32,928 nucleotides of DNA, taken from the NCBI GenBank assembly GCA_934655935.1, contig CAKUHJ010000005.1, positions 1-32,928 on the forward strand, given 5' to 3'. A model generated the notes under the pieces. It made no database searches, was not told the DNA's origin, and worked only from the letters and a program-made list of their open reading frames with translations. Shown piece by piece: positions 7,867-16,641 of the stretch. Made by a program: the position numbers and the translations under genes. Source of the DNA: an uncultured Oscillospiraceae bacterium (GTDB taxonomy: Bacteria > Bacillota > Clostridia > Oscillospirales > Oscillospiraceae). Position 1 is the first letter of the stretch; each line of letters begins with the position of its first letter.

Positions 7867-9192
7867 TTACATTTCCCCTGTATTCCAGTCTTCCTGAATC
7901 AAATGAAAGCGCTCCGTCAGGTCCTGCTGCGTCAGGCTCCGGCCCCACAGGGGCCCCTGCGCAGCCAGCTCTGCCGCGTAAAGCGTTTCGCCCTTTTCGC
8001 CCAGCACGAAAAGCCCCGCCGAGGCGGCCCGCGCGGCCCGGCTTTCACCGCTCAGCTCGTATATGGTAAAGGCGCGGACGGGCGTCCCCTCGCCCTGACA
8101 GTCAAAAAAGGTATAGCCGCGGGTGTTCTCCTCGGTCTGCTTTGCGCGCGCAACCGCCAGGTTCATGGCCCATGCCTCGTCCACGCGCAGATACCATCCG
8201 CCGGACAGGGCGTGAAACGTGGTAAGCTTCCGCTCCGTCTGCCCCTGCAGGTCCAGCGCGTACCAGTGGAGCAGGAAATAGGCCTCCCCCTCCTCCGGTA
8301 GCTCCGGCAGCTGCATGGTCTGCGGCAGCTCCGTGACGCCGTCGCGGTCGATATCCTCCGGGTAAACATAGCAGTTCTGAACCGCCGGCCAGCTGCCGGC
8401 TGTCAGGTTTTCAAGCGCGCCCTGCCGAAAGGCAAAAATATCGGTCAGGATTCCGCCCTCCTCGCAGGTTTCGGAGACGAACACCGCAGGCACGCTTCCG
8501 GAAAGAAAGCCGGTCCGGATTCGGCGGATATCCGTCACGCCTTCGCTGAGGGGCTGCGGCTCTGCGCAGGAAAGGCAGTCCCCCTGCAGGCGGTAGAGCT
8601 CCGCCGCGCCGCCGCGCGCTTCTGCGTCAAAGCGCAGAAGAAACAGCTCCGGCCTTCCGTCCTGATTGAGGTCTGCGGTGCAGAACTCGGAATACGCGGT
8701 CTCCAGCATGCACACGAGCCGGTCCTCCTGCAGCTTGTACACGCACAGGCTCTTGAGCACCTGGTTGGAAAGCTTTCTTCCAAGAATCAGCTCCAGGCCG
8801 CCGCTTCCGTCCAGCGGAACGTAGGCTGCGCATTCAAAGCTTGTTCCCGCGCCCTCCGCCGTATCCAGAAGCGTATAGCCGTCCTCCGTCCGCCGGAACA
8901 CAAAAACCTTCAGCGGGTTTTCCCCTCCGGCCTTCAGAAACACAATGGCCTCGTCCTGTCCGTCTCCGTCCAGGTCTGCCAGCTGCACGGACTGCCGGTT
9001 CTCGCCGGAAACCGGCGCGGCATAGCTCATACCCTGCGTCAGAACCGCGTCAATGGCGGCCTGCAGGTGGTTATATTCGTCCGAATGCCGCGGCAGCGTA
9101 TAAAGCTCGTCCACCGTTTTTACAAAGCAGCCGCCAAGGCACGCCGCCAGCAAGAGCGCCAAAAGCGCAAGCGCAATCCGCCGCAGGCGCAT
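7867..9192 (-). CDS. Predicted lipoprotein with DxDxDG-type repeats
   Basis: I do not recognise a named family. The N-terminus is a lipoprotein signal: MRLRR, a hydrophobic run and the lipobox LGGC with Cys22, so the mature protein is probably anchored on the outer face of the membrane. Three segments resemble FG-GAP/VCBS calcium-binding loops: LADLDGDGQDEAIVF, TADLNQDGRPELFLL and EDIDRDGVTELPQ. They suggest a beta-propeller-like fold. The start at 9192 has GGGGAAGGGG 7 nt upstream; an in-frame ATG at 9243 coincides with the predicted transcription start and is unlikely to be used. It is first in the operon with a two-component system, so it may help sense an envelope signal (inference). Confidence 0.75.
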   Translation of the reverse strand: MRLRRIALALLALLLAACLGGCFVKTVDELYTLPRHSDEYNHLQAAIDAVLTQGMSYAAPVSGENRQSVQLADLDGDGQDEAIVFLKAGGENPLKVFVFRRTEDGYTLLDTAEGAGTSFECAAYVPLDGSGGLELILGRKLSNQVLKSLCVYKLQEDRLVCMLETAYSEFCTADLNQDGRPELFLLRFDAEARGGAAELYRLQGDCLSCAEPQPLSEGVTDIRRIRTGFLSGSVPAVFVSETCEEGGILTDIFAFRQGALENLTAGSWPAVQNCYVYPEDIDRDGVTELPQTMQLPELPEEGEAYFLLHWYALDLQGQTERKLTTFHALSGGWYLRVDEAWAMNLAVARAKQTEENTRGYTFFDCQGEGTPVRAFTIYELSGESRAARAASAGLFVLGEKGETLYAAELAAQGPLWGRSLTQQDLTERFHLIQEDWNTGEM

Positions 9193-9249
9193 GTGCACGC
9201 CCCTTCCCCGCCGCAGTCCGGCGAATAAGTTCTCATTTCTCATTCAGAA

Positions 9250-9278
9250 ATTATAGCACAGATTGTTACGGATGTGTA
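9250..9278 (-). promoter_or_regulatory. Promoter of the lipoprotein/two-component operon
   Basis: A perfect -10 box TATAAT (9255-9250) preceded by TGC (extended -10) lies 17 bp from a -35 box TACACA (9278-9273; 4 of 6 matches). Transcription would start near 9243. No clear intrinsic terminator follows dnaE in the same 86-bp gap: there is a GC-rich palindrome (9311-9329) without a T-run, so some read-through from dnaE is possible. Confidence 0.75.
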
Positions 9279-9329
9279 GTTTTTTTGTAAACGCACGCCA
9301 GCAAAATTGTGCGGCGCCGCCTGAGGCCG

Positions 9330-12300
9330 CTATTTCAGAATAACATTTTCGTCTCCCAGCAGCAGGCGGAGCTCCTGGAGCATGTCGGCGTCCAGCATGC
9401 AGCTGCCGCCGATGCGCGCGCCGGTGTCGGCATAGTATACCACGGCCCGTGCGCGGCCGGGGAACATTTTAAGAATCGGCAGGATTTTCCTTGCCTCCGG
9501 CGCCTGCGTGCCGGACACGCGGAGATAGAGCGTTTTGGCCGCCTGTGAGACGCTTTTTTCCCGGTTCCGGACGTCCTCGTCCGCGTAGTCCGAGATGGCG
9601 ACGACGCGGTTGACAATCAGCTGCGCGTCCTTTTCGTCGCGCACGGAAATTCTTCCGTTTACCACGACCGCGGAGTTTTCCGCCAGAAGATTCCCGTACT
9701 GGCCGAGAATGCTGGAGAAGGCCAGAAGCTCCATGGAGCCCGTGTCGTCCTCGATGGTGACATAAGCCATCATGGTGTTGGTCCGCGTCGTCTTCATTTT
9801 GATGCTCTGCACGATTCCCGCGATGCTTACCACCTGCTCGTCGCGGTATTCTCCGCTCCCCTCCTGGAAGCTTGTGAGAATCCTGCCGATCGGCGCAAGC
9901 GCCTGATCTTTCAGCAGCTTGCGGTAGTCGTCCATCGGGTGGCCAGAAAGGTAGAGCCCGGTTGTCTCCTTTTCCATGGCCATCCGCTCCTGCGCGGAAA
10001 GCTCCGGCACGTCCGGAACATGAATTTCCTGAAGCGGACGGCTCTCCTCCCCGGCCATCAGGTCGAACAGCCCCATCTGCCCTTCGACGTTTTTCCGGCT
10101 GCTGCTTGCGACCGAGTCCAGCACGGAATCGTAGATGCGCAGCAGCTGCGCGCGCCGGAGGCCGAAGCAGTCGCACGCGCCGCATTTGATGAGGTTTTCC
10201 AGCGCGCGCTTATTGAGGTCCGTCCCGTACATGCGCTTGCAGAAATCCTCCAGCGAGCGGAAGCGGCCGCCCTCCCCGCGCTCGGACATGACCTTTTGAA
10301 TGAAGCCGCGCCCGATATTCTTGATTGCCGCAAGGCCAAAGCGGATTCCGTCCGGCACGACGGTGAAGTGATCGTTCGACTCGTTGATATCCGGCGGCAG
10401 AAGCGCGATGCCCATGGCTCTGCATTCGGAAATGTACTCCGAGATTTTGTTGGAGCTGTCGAGCACGGACGTCATAAGCGCCGCCATATATTCGCGCGGA
10501 TAGTAGTATTTGAACCAAGCCGTCTGGTAGGCGATGACCGCGTAGCAGACGGAATGCGCCTTGTTGAAGGCATAGTTTGCAAAGTCGTACATTTCGTTGT
10601 AGATGGACTCTGCGATATCGGCCGGAATTCCGTTGGCCGCGCAGCCGCAGATATTCCGCTCCGGGTCTCCGCGAAGGAATGCGCTGCGCTCCTTTTCAAT
10701 GTCCTTGACCTTCTTTTTGCTCATGGCGCGGCGCACCATATCCGCCTGCCCCAGGGAGTAGCCGGCAAGCTTGCGGAAGATTTCGATGACCTGCTCCTGG
10801 TAGAGAATGCAGCCGTAGGTAATCGAGAGAATCGGCTCGAGCATGGGGTGCTTGTACTGCACCAGCTTCGGATTCTGCTTGCAGGCGATCAGGCGCGGAA
10901 TGGAGTCCATGGGTCCGGGACGGTAGGCCGCGACAATGATGGAAAGATCCTCGATGGTCTGCGGCTTCAGGCCGGTGCAGACGCCGGTCATGCCCGTCGA
11001 TTCCATCTGGAACACGCCCGAAGTCCGGCCCTGCGTCAGCATCTGCATGACGGCCGGGTCGTTATCCGTGACACGCGCCATGGAAAAATCGGGGTCCGTT
11101 TTGCGGATGTCCTCGATGGCGTCGGCGATCACCGTGATGTTCCGCAGGCCCAGAAAGTCCATTTTGAGAAGGCCGAGCTCCTCCAGCGTCGTCATGGTGT
11201 ACTCTGTGACGATGGTATCGTCGTTCGTGGCGAGCGGCACATAGTCGTAGACCGGCAGGCGCGTGATGACCACGCCCGCGGCGTGCGTGGAGGTGTTGCG
11301 GGGCATGCCCTCCAGGGCGCGGGCCGTATCGATGAGCTCGTGAACGCGCGCGTCCTCATCGTACATTTTCTTCAGCTGCGGAGAGATGCGCACGGCCTCC
11401 TCCAGCGTCATGTGCGGCGTCGGCGGCACAAGCTTTGCCACGACGTCCGTTTCCGCGTAGGTAAAATTCAGCGCCCGCCCCACATCGCGGATGGCGCCGC
11501 GCGCGGCCATGGTGCCGAAGGTGACGATCTGCGCCACGTGATCCTCGCCGTATTTTCTGCGCACATAATCGACGACCTCGCCGCGCCGCGTATCGCCGAA
11601 GTCCATATCGATATCCGGCATCGTCACGCGCGCGGGATTCAGGAAGCGTTCAAAATAGAGGCCGTACTTCATGGGATCAATTTCTGTGATGTGCAGCGTA
11701 TAGGTCACCATGGAGCCCGCCGCGCTGCCGCGCCCCGGGCCCACCGGAATCCCGGCGCTTTTGGCAAAGCGCACAAAATCCCACACGATGAGAAAATAGT
11801 CCGTAAAGCCCATCTTTTCGATCATGTCGATCTCATATTCCAGCTGCGCGCGGTATTCCGGATGCGCCGTGCCGTAAAGCTCGTCAAAGCCCTCGGCGCA
11901 GAGCTGCCTCAGATACTGCAGAGACGACGTCTGCCCCTGCGGCAGCTTGAATTCCGGCAGGTGGTATTTGCCGAATGTAAAGCTGACGTTGCAGCGCTCT
12001 GCGATTTTGCAGGTATTTTCAAACGCCTCCGGCACATCCGGGAAGCGCTCGCGCAGCTCCTGCTCGCTTTTGAGGTAGAACTCGTCCGTCTCAAAGCGCA
12101 TCCGGTTGGCGTCGTCCACGGTTTTTCCCATCTGGATGCACATGAGCACATCCTGCGTGCGCGCGTCCTGCCGGGTGAGATAGTGCGCGTCGTTCGTCAC
12201 GACCAGCGGCAGCCCCGTCTCTTTTGCCATGCGGCAAAGCGCCTGGTTGACGCCCTTCTGCTCCGAAAGTCCGTGGTCCTGCAGCTCCAGATAAAAATGC

Positions 12301-12803
12301 TCCGGGCCGAAAATCTCCGCGTATTCCAGCGCCGCCTTCTTTGCGCGCTGATAGTCCTCGTGCATGATTGCGCGCGGCACGCGCCCGGCTAGGCAGGCCG
12401 AAAGCGCGATCAGGCCCTCGCTGTGCGCGCGCAGAAGCTCCATATCCACGCGCGGCCGGTTATAAAAGCCCTCCGTGAAGCCCAGCGAAACCATGTAGCT
12501 GAGGTTTCTGTAGCCTGTCTCGTTCTCGCACAGCAGAACCAGGTGGTACGGCTCCTTGTCAAGCCCGTGCACCTTATCAAAGCGCGTGCGCGGCGCGACA
12601 TAGACCTCGCAGCCGATGATCGGCTTGATTCCGGCGGCTTCCGCCGCCCGGTAAAAGTCGATCACGCCGTACATGACACCGTGGTCCGTGATGGCAATGG
12701 CGTCCTGGCCGAGCTCCTTGCAGCGTTCCATGATTTTGGAAATCCGGCAAGCGCCGTCCAGAAGGCTGTATTCGGTATGAACATGCAGGTGCGCGAAGCT
12801 CAT
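9330..12803 (-). CDS. dnaE: DNA polymerase III alpha subunit DnaE
   Basis: This 1157-residue polymerase is of the DnaE type. It begins with a PHP domain (HLHVHTEYSLLDG, residues 5-17; TDHGVMYG). The polymerase core has GPGRGSAAGS and the catalytic PDIDMDFGDTRR near residue 395, followed by the fingers and thumb and a helix-hairpin-helix region (FRSLEDFCKR). A C-terminal OB fold (VSIAGIVQSIKMK...) is present. In Firmicutes DnaE typically works beside PolC, extending primers during lagging-strand synthesis. Ribosome binding site AAGGAGG lies 7 nt upstream. It is the last gene of murB-rapZ-yvcK-whiA-dnaE and starts 20 bp after whiA. Confidence 0.98.
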   Translation of the reverse strand: MSFAHLHVHTEYSLLDGACRISKIMERCKELGQDAIAITDHGVMYGVIDFYRAAEAAGIKPIIGCEVYVAPRTRFDKVHGLDKEPYHLVLLCENETGYRNLSYMVSLGFTEGFYNRPRVDMELLRAHSEGLIALSACLAGRVPRAIMHEDYQRAKKAALEYAEIFGPEHFYLELQDHGLSEQKGVNQALCRMAKETGLPLVVTNDAHYLTRQDARTQDVLMCIQMGKTVDDANRMRFETDEFYLKSEQELRERFPDVPEAFENTCKIAERCNVSFTFGKYHLPEFKLPQGQTSSLQYLRQLCAEGFDELYGTAHPEYRAQLEYEIDMIEKMGFTDYFLIVWDFVRFAKSAGIPVGPGRGSAAGSMVTYTLHITEIDPMKYGLYFERFLNPARVTMPDIDMDFGDTRRGEVVDYVRRKYGEDHVAQIVTFGTMAARGAIRDVGRALNFTYAETDVVAKLVPPTPHMTLEEAVRISPQLKKMYDEDARVHELIDTARALEGMPRNTSTHAAGVVITRLPVYDYVPLATNDDTIVTEYTMTTLEELGLLKMDFLGLRNITVIADAIEDIRKTDPDFSMARVTDNDPAVMQMLTQGRTSGVFQMESTGMTGVCTGLKPQTIEDLSIIVAAYRPGPMDSIPRLIACKQNPKLVQYKHPMLEPILSITYGCILYQEQVIEIFRKLAGYSLGQADMVRRAMSKKKVKDIEKERSAFLRGDPERNICGCAANGIPADIAESIYNEMYDFANYAFNKAHSVCYAVIAYQTAWFKYYYPREYMAALMTSVLDSSNKISEYISECRAMGIALLPPDINESNDHFTVVPDGIRFGLAAIKNIGRGFIQKVMSERGEGGRFRSLEDFCKRMYGTDLNKRALENLIKCGACDCFGLRRAQLLRIYDSVLDSVASSSRKNVEGQMGLFDLMAGEESRPLQEIHVPDVPELSAQERMAMEKETTGLYLSGHPMDDYRKLLKDQALAPIGRILTSFQEGSGEYRDEQVVSIAGIVQSIKMKTTRTNTMMAYVTIEDDTGSMELLAFSSILGQYGNLLAENSAVVVNGRISVRDEKDAQLIVNRVVAISDYADEDVRNREKSVSQAAKTLYLRVSGTQAPEARKILPILKMFPGRARAVVYYADTGARIGGSCMLDADMLQELRLLLGDENVILK

Positions 12804-12823
12804 GGACGCGCCTCCTTCCGTCT

Positions 12824-13723
12824 TTATAAATTCTCCGCCAGCTCGGAAAGCTTCCGCAGGCGATGGTTGACCGCGGACTTGGACACCGGGGGCTGCATCA
12901 GCTCCGCGAGCTCAGAAAGCGTGGCCTCCGGGTTTTCCAGACGCATAAGCGCGGTATCGCGGAGCTTGGGAGAAAGCCTCTCGAGAACCCCCGCGTCCTT
13001 CAGCCGGCGGATTGCAGCCATCTGCGCGAAGGAAGCGTCGACAGCCTTTGTCAGATTTGCCGTCTCGCAGTTGACGCGGCGGTTGACGCCGTTGCGCAGG
13101 TCCTTCTCGACCTTGGCCTCCATGACCTCCATCGCGCATACGCCCGCGCCGACAGCGGTCAGAAAATCCTCGATATAATCGCTCTGCTTGAAATAGAGAA
13201 TGCTGTTTCCGCTCCGTTCGGTCAGCTTCGGCGAAAAGCCGACCTCCTGCAGAAGCGCCGCCGCCTCGCGGCTGGCCTTATAGTGTGAGCTCGTCAGCTC
13301 CAGGTGGTAGCGCTTCGTCGGGTCGGTCACAGAGCCGCCGGCCAGAAACGCACCGCGGAAAAAGGCCAGCCGCTCCGCGTCCTCCTCCAGAACGCCGAAA
13401 TTCAGATGGAGCGTCACCGTTTCCGCCGGACTCAGACCGTAGGTCTGAAAAATCCGCAGGAGCTTCTGCTCATCCGAGATGGTCAGCTGGCGCTTTCCGC
13501 CGGCGTCCGGCTCGGTCTGCTCGTCAAAGCCGAAGCCGAAGGCCTTGCGGAACAGCTTCGGCAGCCGTTCGGAAAAGTCCGCGCTCTCCGTCAGAACGCG
13601 GATGAGGTCCGGCGAAAAGGTGTTGCAGTAGAGCAGCACGCCGTAGGCCTCCGCCGCCGCCTCCGGGCGGCGCGTAAGCGGAAGCCGGCAGAGCTCCGCC
13701 TTGACATTGGATGAAAATGACAT
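12824..13723 (-). CDS. whiA: WhiA family DNA-binding protein
   Basis: WhiA is a sporulation and cell-division-linked regulator with an N-terminal LAGLIDADG-homing-endonuclease-like fold and a C-terminal helix-turn-helix. Landmarks are MSFSSNVKAELCRL, FFRGAFLAGGSVTDP (LAGLIDADG-like), YHLELTSSH, and in the HTH region NRRVNCETANLTKA and LSELAELMQPPVSKSAVNHRLRKL. At 299 residues it is of normal size. The start at 13723 follows GAGAGG by 8 nt; the longer open frame to 13864 overlaps yvcK. The order rapZ-yvcK-whiA is highly conserved in Firmicutes. The Bacillus gene crh, which follows whiA there, is absent and dnaE follows instead. Confidence 0.95.
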   Translation of the reverse strand: MSFSSNVKAELCRLPLTRRPEAAAEAYGVLLYCNTFSPDLIRVLTESADFSERLPKLFRKAFGFGFDEQTEPDAGGKRQLTISDEQKLLRIFQTYGLSPAETVTLHLNFGVLEEDAERLAFFRGAFLAGGSVTDPTKRYHLELTSSHYKASREAAALLQEVGFSPKLTERSGNSILYFKQSDYIEDFLTAVGAGVCAMEVMEAKVEKDLRNGVNRRVNCETANLTKAVDASFAQMAAIRRLKDAGVLERLSPKLRDTALMRLENPEATLSELAELMQPPVSKSAVNHRLRKLSELAENL

Positions 13724-13739
13724 GCGTGTTGCCTCTCTT

Positions 13740-14753
13740 TCAGGCCCCGCGGAACTCATCCCAGAGGCACATGATCGCCTTGGCAAGCTCGTCGGAATTG
13801 TGGCGGATATAGCGCCCGCCCTCGCTGAGCGGAAACTGCCGCAGGCGGATGCCGAGCTTTTCAAATTCCTCCGCCTCCGGCCACAGCTGCGATACGCCCT
13901 CGGCCAGATACGGCTGCAGGTATTCTACCGGCACCCGGCGGCTGTTGGCCACGCAGAGATCGACAACGCCCTCGCCCGCGTGAGAAATCAGCGCGCGCAG
14001 ATGATCCGCGGCGCTGTAGCCGTCGGTCTCGCCGTCCTGCGTCATGATGTTCAGGACGAAGAGCTTCAGCGCCCTGGAGGCGCGGATCGCATCCGCGACG
14101 CCGTCCACCAGGAAATTAGGAATCAGGCTTGTATAGAGGCTGCCGGGGCCGATGATGATCACATCTGCGTCCGCAATCGCCTCCAGCGCCTCCGGCAGGG
14201 GCCGCGGATGCTCCGGCACGAGCCGGACCTGATGAATCCGGCAGTCGCGCAGCTTTTTCGCGTAGAAGATCTTGCTCTCGCCCAGTACGCGGGAGCCATC
14301 CACAAATTCGGCCTCCAGGCGCACGTCCTGGTTGGTCACCGGAAGCACCCGCCCTGTAATGGCCAGCACCTCGCCCATCCGGTGTACCGCCTCATCAAAG
14401 GAGCCGGAAATGCCGTTCATCGCCGCAAGAAACAGATTCCCGAAGCTCTGCCCGGCCAGGCTCCCCTCCGTAAAGCGGTAATTGAGAAGCTGCTCCATGG
14501 CCGGCTCCGTGTTGGCAAGCGCCATCACGCAGTTGCGGATATCGCCGGGCGGGAGCATTCCGAGGTCCTCCCGCAGCATGCCGGAGCCGCCGCCGTCGTC
14601 CGCCACGGTTACAATCGCCGTGATATATTTGGTGTAGCGCTTCAGGCCCCGGAGCATCGCGGACAGGCCGTGCCCCCCGCCGATGGCAACCAGCCGGGGC
14701 GGCCGCCGCCGGGGCTGGTAGAGCCGTATCTGCTCATAAATGCTGTTTTCCAT
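13740..14753 (-). CDS. yvcK: Gluconeogenesis factor YvcK/GlmR
   Basis: YvcK (GlmR) is a cytoplasmic UDP-sugar-binding protein that links carbon metabolism to peptidoglycan precursor supply. The 337-residue protein shows the CofD-like Rossmann motif VAIGGGHGLSAMLRGLK (residues 22-38), VADDGGGSGMLRED, the conserved PPGDIRNC, and IIGPGSLYTSLIPN. The start at 14753 comes 1 nt after the rapZ stop, with only a weak GGGA upstream, so it is probably translationally coupled. It ends 16 bp before whiA. The extension of the open frame to 14981 lies inside rapZ and is not coding. Confidence 0.94.
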   Translation of the reverse strand: MENSIYEQIRLYQPRRRPPRLVAIGGGHGLSAMLRGLKRYTKYITAIVTVADDGGGSGMLREDLGMLPPGDIRNCVMALANTEPAMEQLLNYRFTEGSLAGQSFGNLFLAAMNGISGSFDEAVHRMGEVLAITGRVLPVTNQDVRLEAEFVDGSRVLGESKIFYAKKLRDCRIHQVRLVPEHPRPLPEALEAIADADVIIIGPGSLYTSLIPNFLVDGVADAIRASRALKLFVLNIMTQDGETDGYSAADHLRALISHAGEGVVDLCVANSRRVPVEYLQPYLAEGVSQLWPEAEEFEKLGIRLRQFPLSEGGRYIRHNSDELAKAIMCLWDEFRGA

Positions 14754-14754
14754 A

Positions 14755-15615
14755 TTATCTGCGTCCCATATCGCGGTGGCTGAGGACGGTGGCGTAGCCG
14801 CGCCTGCCGATAAAATCGGAAAGCTCCTTTGCAATGCAGACCGACCGGTGCTTTCCGCCCGTGCAGCCAATGCAGATGACGACGTCCGTCTTCCCCTCGT
14901 CCACAAAATTCGGCAGCAAAAACGCCAGCAGATCCTCCAGCTTCTCGACAAAGTCCTTGGTCTGCTGGTACTGAAAGACAAAGCTCCGCACCGGCTCGTC
15001 CAGGCCGGTCAGATTCTTGAGGGCCGGAATATAATAGGGATTCGGGAGGAACCTGGCGTCAAACACAAGGTCGGCGTCCAGCGGCAGGCCGTATTTGAAT
15101 CCGAACGAGACCACGCGCACATTCATCGCGTGCTCTCGAAGCCCGCCCGCGACCAGGTCAATGAGCATGCCGCGGAGCTTGCCGGTAGAAAGATTGCTGG
15201 TATCGATGATGGCGTTCGCGCGGTTGCGGATGGGGTCCAGCAGCTGCCGCTCGCGGCAGACCGCCTCCTCCAGGGAGCTTCCGTCCCGCATCAGCGGGTG
15301 CAGGCGCCGGGTTTCCTTATAGCGCTTGATGATGGCCTCCGTCTGCGCCTCTATGAAGAGAATGGAGTACTGCAGGCGCATCTCGTCCAGCTTTTCCAGC
15401 GCCTGAAACAGCGTTTCGAACGTGAGGCTGCCGCGCACATCCGTCACCAGCGCGACCTTTTCATACCGTCCCTTTGTCGCCAGGCAGAGCTGGGCAAACT
15501 GCGGAATCATCTGCGCTGGCATATTGTCCACGCAGTAAAAGCCCAGGTCCTCAAGGTCGGACGCGGCCTTGCTCTTGCCCGCGCCGGAAAGACCGGTCAC
15601 AATCCAGAATTGCAT
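14755..15615 (-). CDS. rapZ: RNase adapter/nucleotide-binding protein RapZ (YvcJ)
   Basis: This 286-residue P-loop protein has Walker A GLSGAGKS at residues 8-15 and Walker B-like region VALVTDVRG. Its C-terminal domain has the conserved CIGCTGGKHRSV, where the Cys/His/Arg residues bind ligand. In Proteobacteria RapZ guides RNase E to the GlmZ small RNA; in Firmicutes (YvcJ) the role is less clear, with nucleotide binding shown. Ribosome binding site AAGGAGG lies 9 nt upstream. It lies 14 bp after murB and 1 bp before yvcK, in a cluster tied to amino-sugar and cell-wall metabolism. Confidence 0.94.
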   Translation of the reverse strand: MQFWIVTGLSGAGKSKAASDLEDLGFYCVDNMPAQMIPQFAQLCLATKGRYEKVALVTDVRGSLTFETLFQALEKLDEMRLQYSILFIEAQTEAIIKRYKETRRLHPLMRDGSSLEEAVCRERQLLDPIRNRANAIIDTSNLSTGKLRGMLIDLVAGGLREHAMNVRVVSFGFKYGLPLDADLVFDARFLPNPYYIPALKNLTGLDEPVRSFVFQYQQTKDFVEKLEDLLAFLLPNFVDEGKTDVVICIGCTGGKHRSVCIAKELSDFIGRRGYATVLSHRDMGRR

Positions 15616-15629
15616 TTGTGTGCGCCTCC

Positions 15630-16535
15630 TTACCAGATGCGGATCTCCGGCTCCAGAAGAACGCCGGAATTTCTCTGAACCTCCGCTTGTACCATGCGGA
15701 CCGTCTCCAGCACGTCCTTTGCCGTCGCACCGCCAAGGTTTACGACAAAGCCCGCGTGCTTTTCCGATACACAGGCCCGCCCGACGCCGCGGCCCTTGAG
15801 CCCGGCCTGCTCAATCAGAGCGCCCGCGTAGTAGCCTTGCGGCCGCTTGAACGTGCTTCCGGCTGAGGGCCGGTCCAGCGGCTGGCTGGCGCGGCGCCTT
15901 TCATGAAGCTCACGCATGCGGGCGCGGATCAGGCTCTCATCCGCAGGCGAAAGCTTCAGCACTGCCCGGACAATGACATACTGCCCCGAGGAAAACAGGC
16001 TCGTGCGGTAGCCGAACTGCGCCTGCCCGGCGTCAAAACGATGCGCAGCGCCGTCCAGACTCAGGCAGTCCACGCTTTCGACGACCTGCTTCATCTCTCC
16101 GCCATATGCGCCCGCATTCATAAAGACGCCGCCGCCAAGCGTTCCCGGAATCCCGTGTGCAAACTCCAGGCCGCTCAGGCCGTGCTCGCACGCAAAAACC
16201 GCAGCCCGCGCAAGGCTTTCGCCGGCCATGACGGCGATTCTGCCGCCCGGCAGCGCTTCGCAGCCGGTCAGCGCGTTCTTTGTGCAGACGACGGGCTGCG
16301 GAATTCCCTCGTCCGGCGCAAGAACGTTGGTTCCGGCGCCAAGAATCCGCGGGGAAAGCCCCTCCCTCCGGCACAGGCGCAGAAGCAGGGCCAGCTGCTC
16401 TGCATCCTTCGGAAACGCCATCCAGACCGCCGGGCCGCCGACGCGGAACGAGGTGTGCGCCGAAAGCGCTTCATTTTCGCACACGCGCACGCCCTGCGCG
16501 CAGAGCTCGTGTAAAATTTCCTGCTTCATGCTCAT
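15630..16535 (-). CDS. murB: UDP-N-acetylenolpyruvoylglucosamine reductase MurB
   Basis: MurB is a FAD enzyme that reduces UDP-GlcNAc-enolpyruvate to UDP-MurNAc in cytoplasmic peptidoglycan precursor synthesis. Landmarks are SAHTSFRVGGPA and GAGTNVLAPDEG (FAD binding), GIPGTLGGGVFMNAGAYGGE, the catalytic-serine segment PSAGSTFKRP, GRACVSEKHAGFVVN and the terminal Glu segment LLEPEIRIW. At 301 residues it is the short type II form usual in Firmicutes. Start 16535 has GGAGG 5 nt upstream; the second ATG (16529) is 11 nt away, so either may serve. It opens the murB-rapZ-yvcK-whiA-dnaE operon. Confidence 0.95.
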   Translation of the reverse strand: MSMKQEILHELCAQGVRVCENEALSAHTSFRVGGPAVWMAFPKDAEQLALLLRLCRREGLSPRILGAGTNVLAPDEGIPQPVVCTKNALTGCEALPGGRIAVMAGESLARAAVFACEHGLSGLEFAHGIPGTLGGGVFMNAGAYGGEMKQVVESVDCLSLDGAAHRFDAGQAQFGYRTSLFSSGQYVIVRAVLKLSPADESLIRARMRELHERRRASQPLDRPSAGSTFKRPQGYYAGALIEQAGLKGRGVGRACVSEKHAGFVVNLGGATAKDVLETVRMVQAEVQRNSGVLLEPEIRIW

Positions 16536-16561
16536 CCACGCCTCCGGGTGTTCTTTTTCTT

Positions 16562-16590
16562 ATCATACCACACCCGGCGCAAAAAGAAAA
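16562..16590 (-). promoter_or_regulatory. Probable murB operon promoter
   Basis: The -10 box TATGAT (16567-16562) is preceded by TGG (extended -10). The -35 at 17 bp is poor (TTTTCT), as often seen with extended -10 promoters. It lies just after the terminator hairpin of the upstream accessory operon and 27 bp before the murB start. Confidence 0.5.
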
Positions 16591-16595
16591 CAGAT

Positions 16596-16640
16596 AAAAA
16601 GGCTGCCGCTGCAATTCCTTTTGCAGCAGCAGCCGGCAGC
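16596..16640 (-). terminator. Intrinsic terminator after the accessory cluster
   Basis: On the minus strand the outer stem GCTGCC/GGCAGC (16640-16635 with 16607-16602) encloses an inner perfect 7-bp stem GCTGCAA/TTGCAGC (16627-16621 with 16614-16608) and a 6-nt loop, with a 7-nt asymmetric bulge. C and then TTTTT (16600-16596) follow. This is the last hairpin of a longer structured block and would end transcription from the gene at 16817-17803 before the murB promoter. Confidence 0.75.
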
Positions 16641-16641
16641 G

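Noticed and set aside
5558..7897. A plus-strand open frame of 779 codons opposite the kinase and regulator
   Set aside because: Antisense shadow of three real genes; the composition is typical of reverse-frame translation.
9301..9330. Intrinsic terminator after dnaE
   Set aside because: A GC-rich palindrome exists, but on the minus strand it is followed only by ACAATTTT, not a proper T-run.
9939..12392. A plus-strand open frame of 817 codons inside dnaE
   Set aside because: Antisense shadow of dnaE with no recognisable domain and no ribosome binding site.
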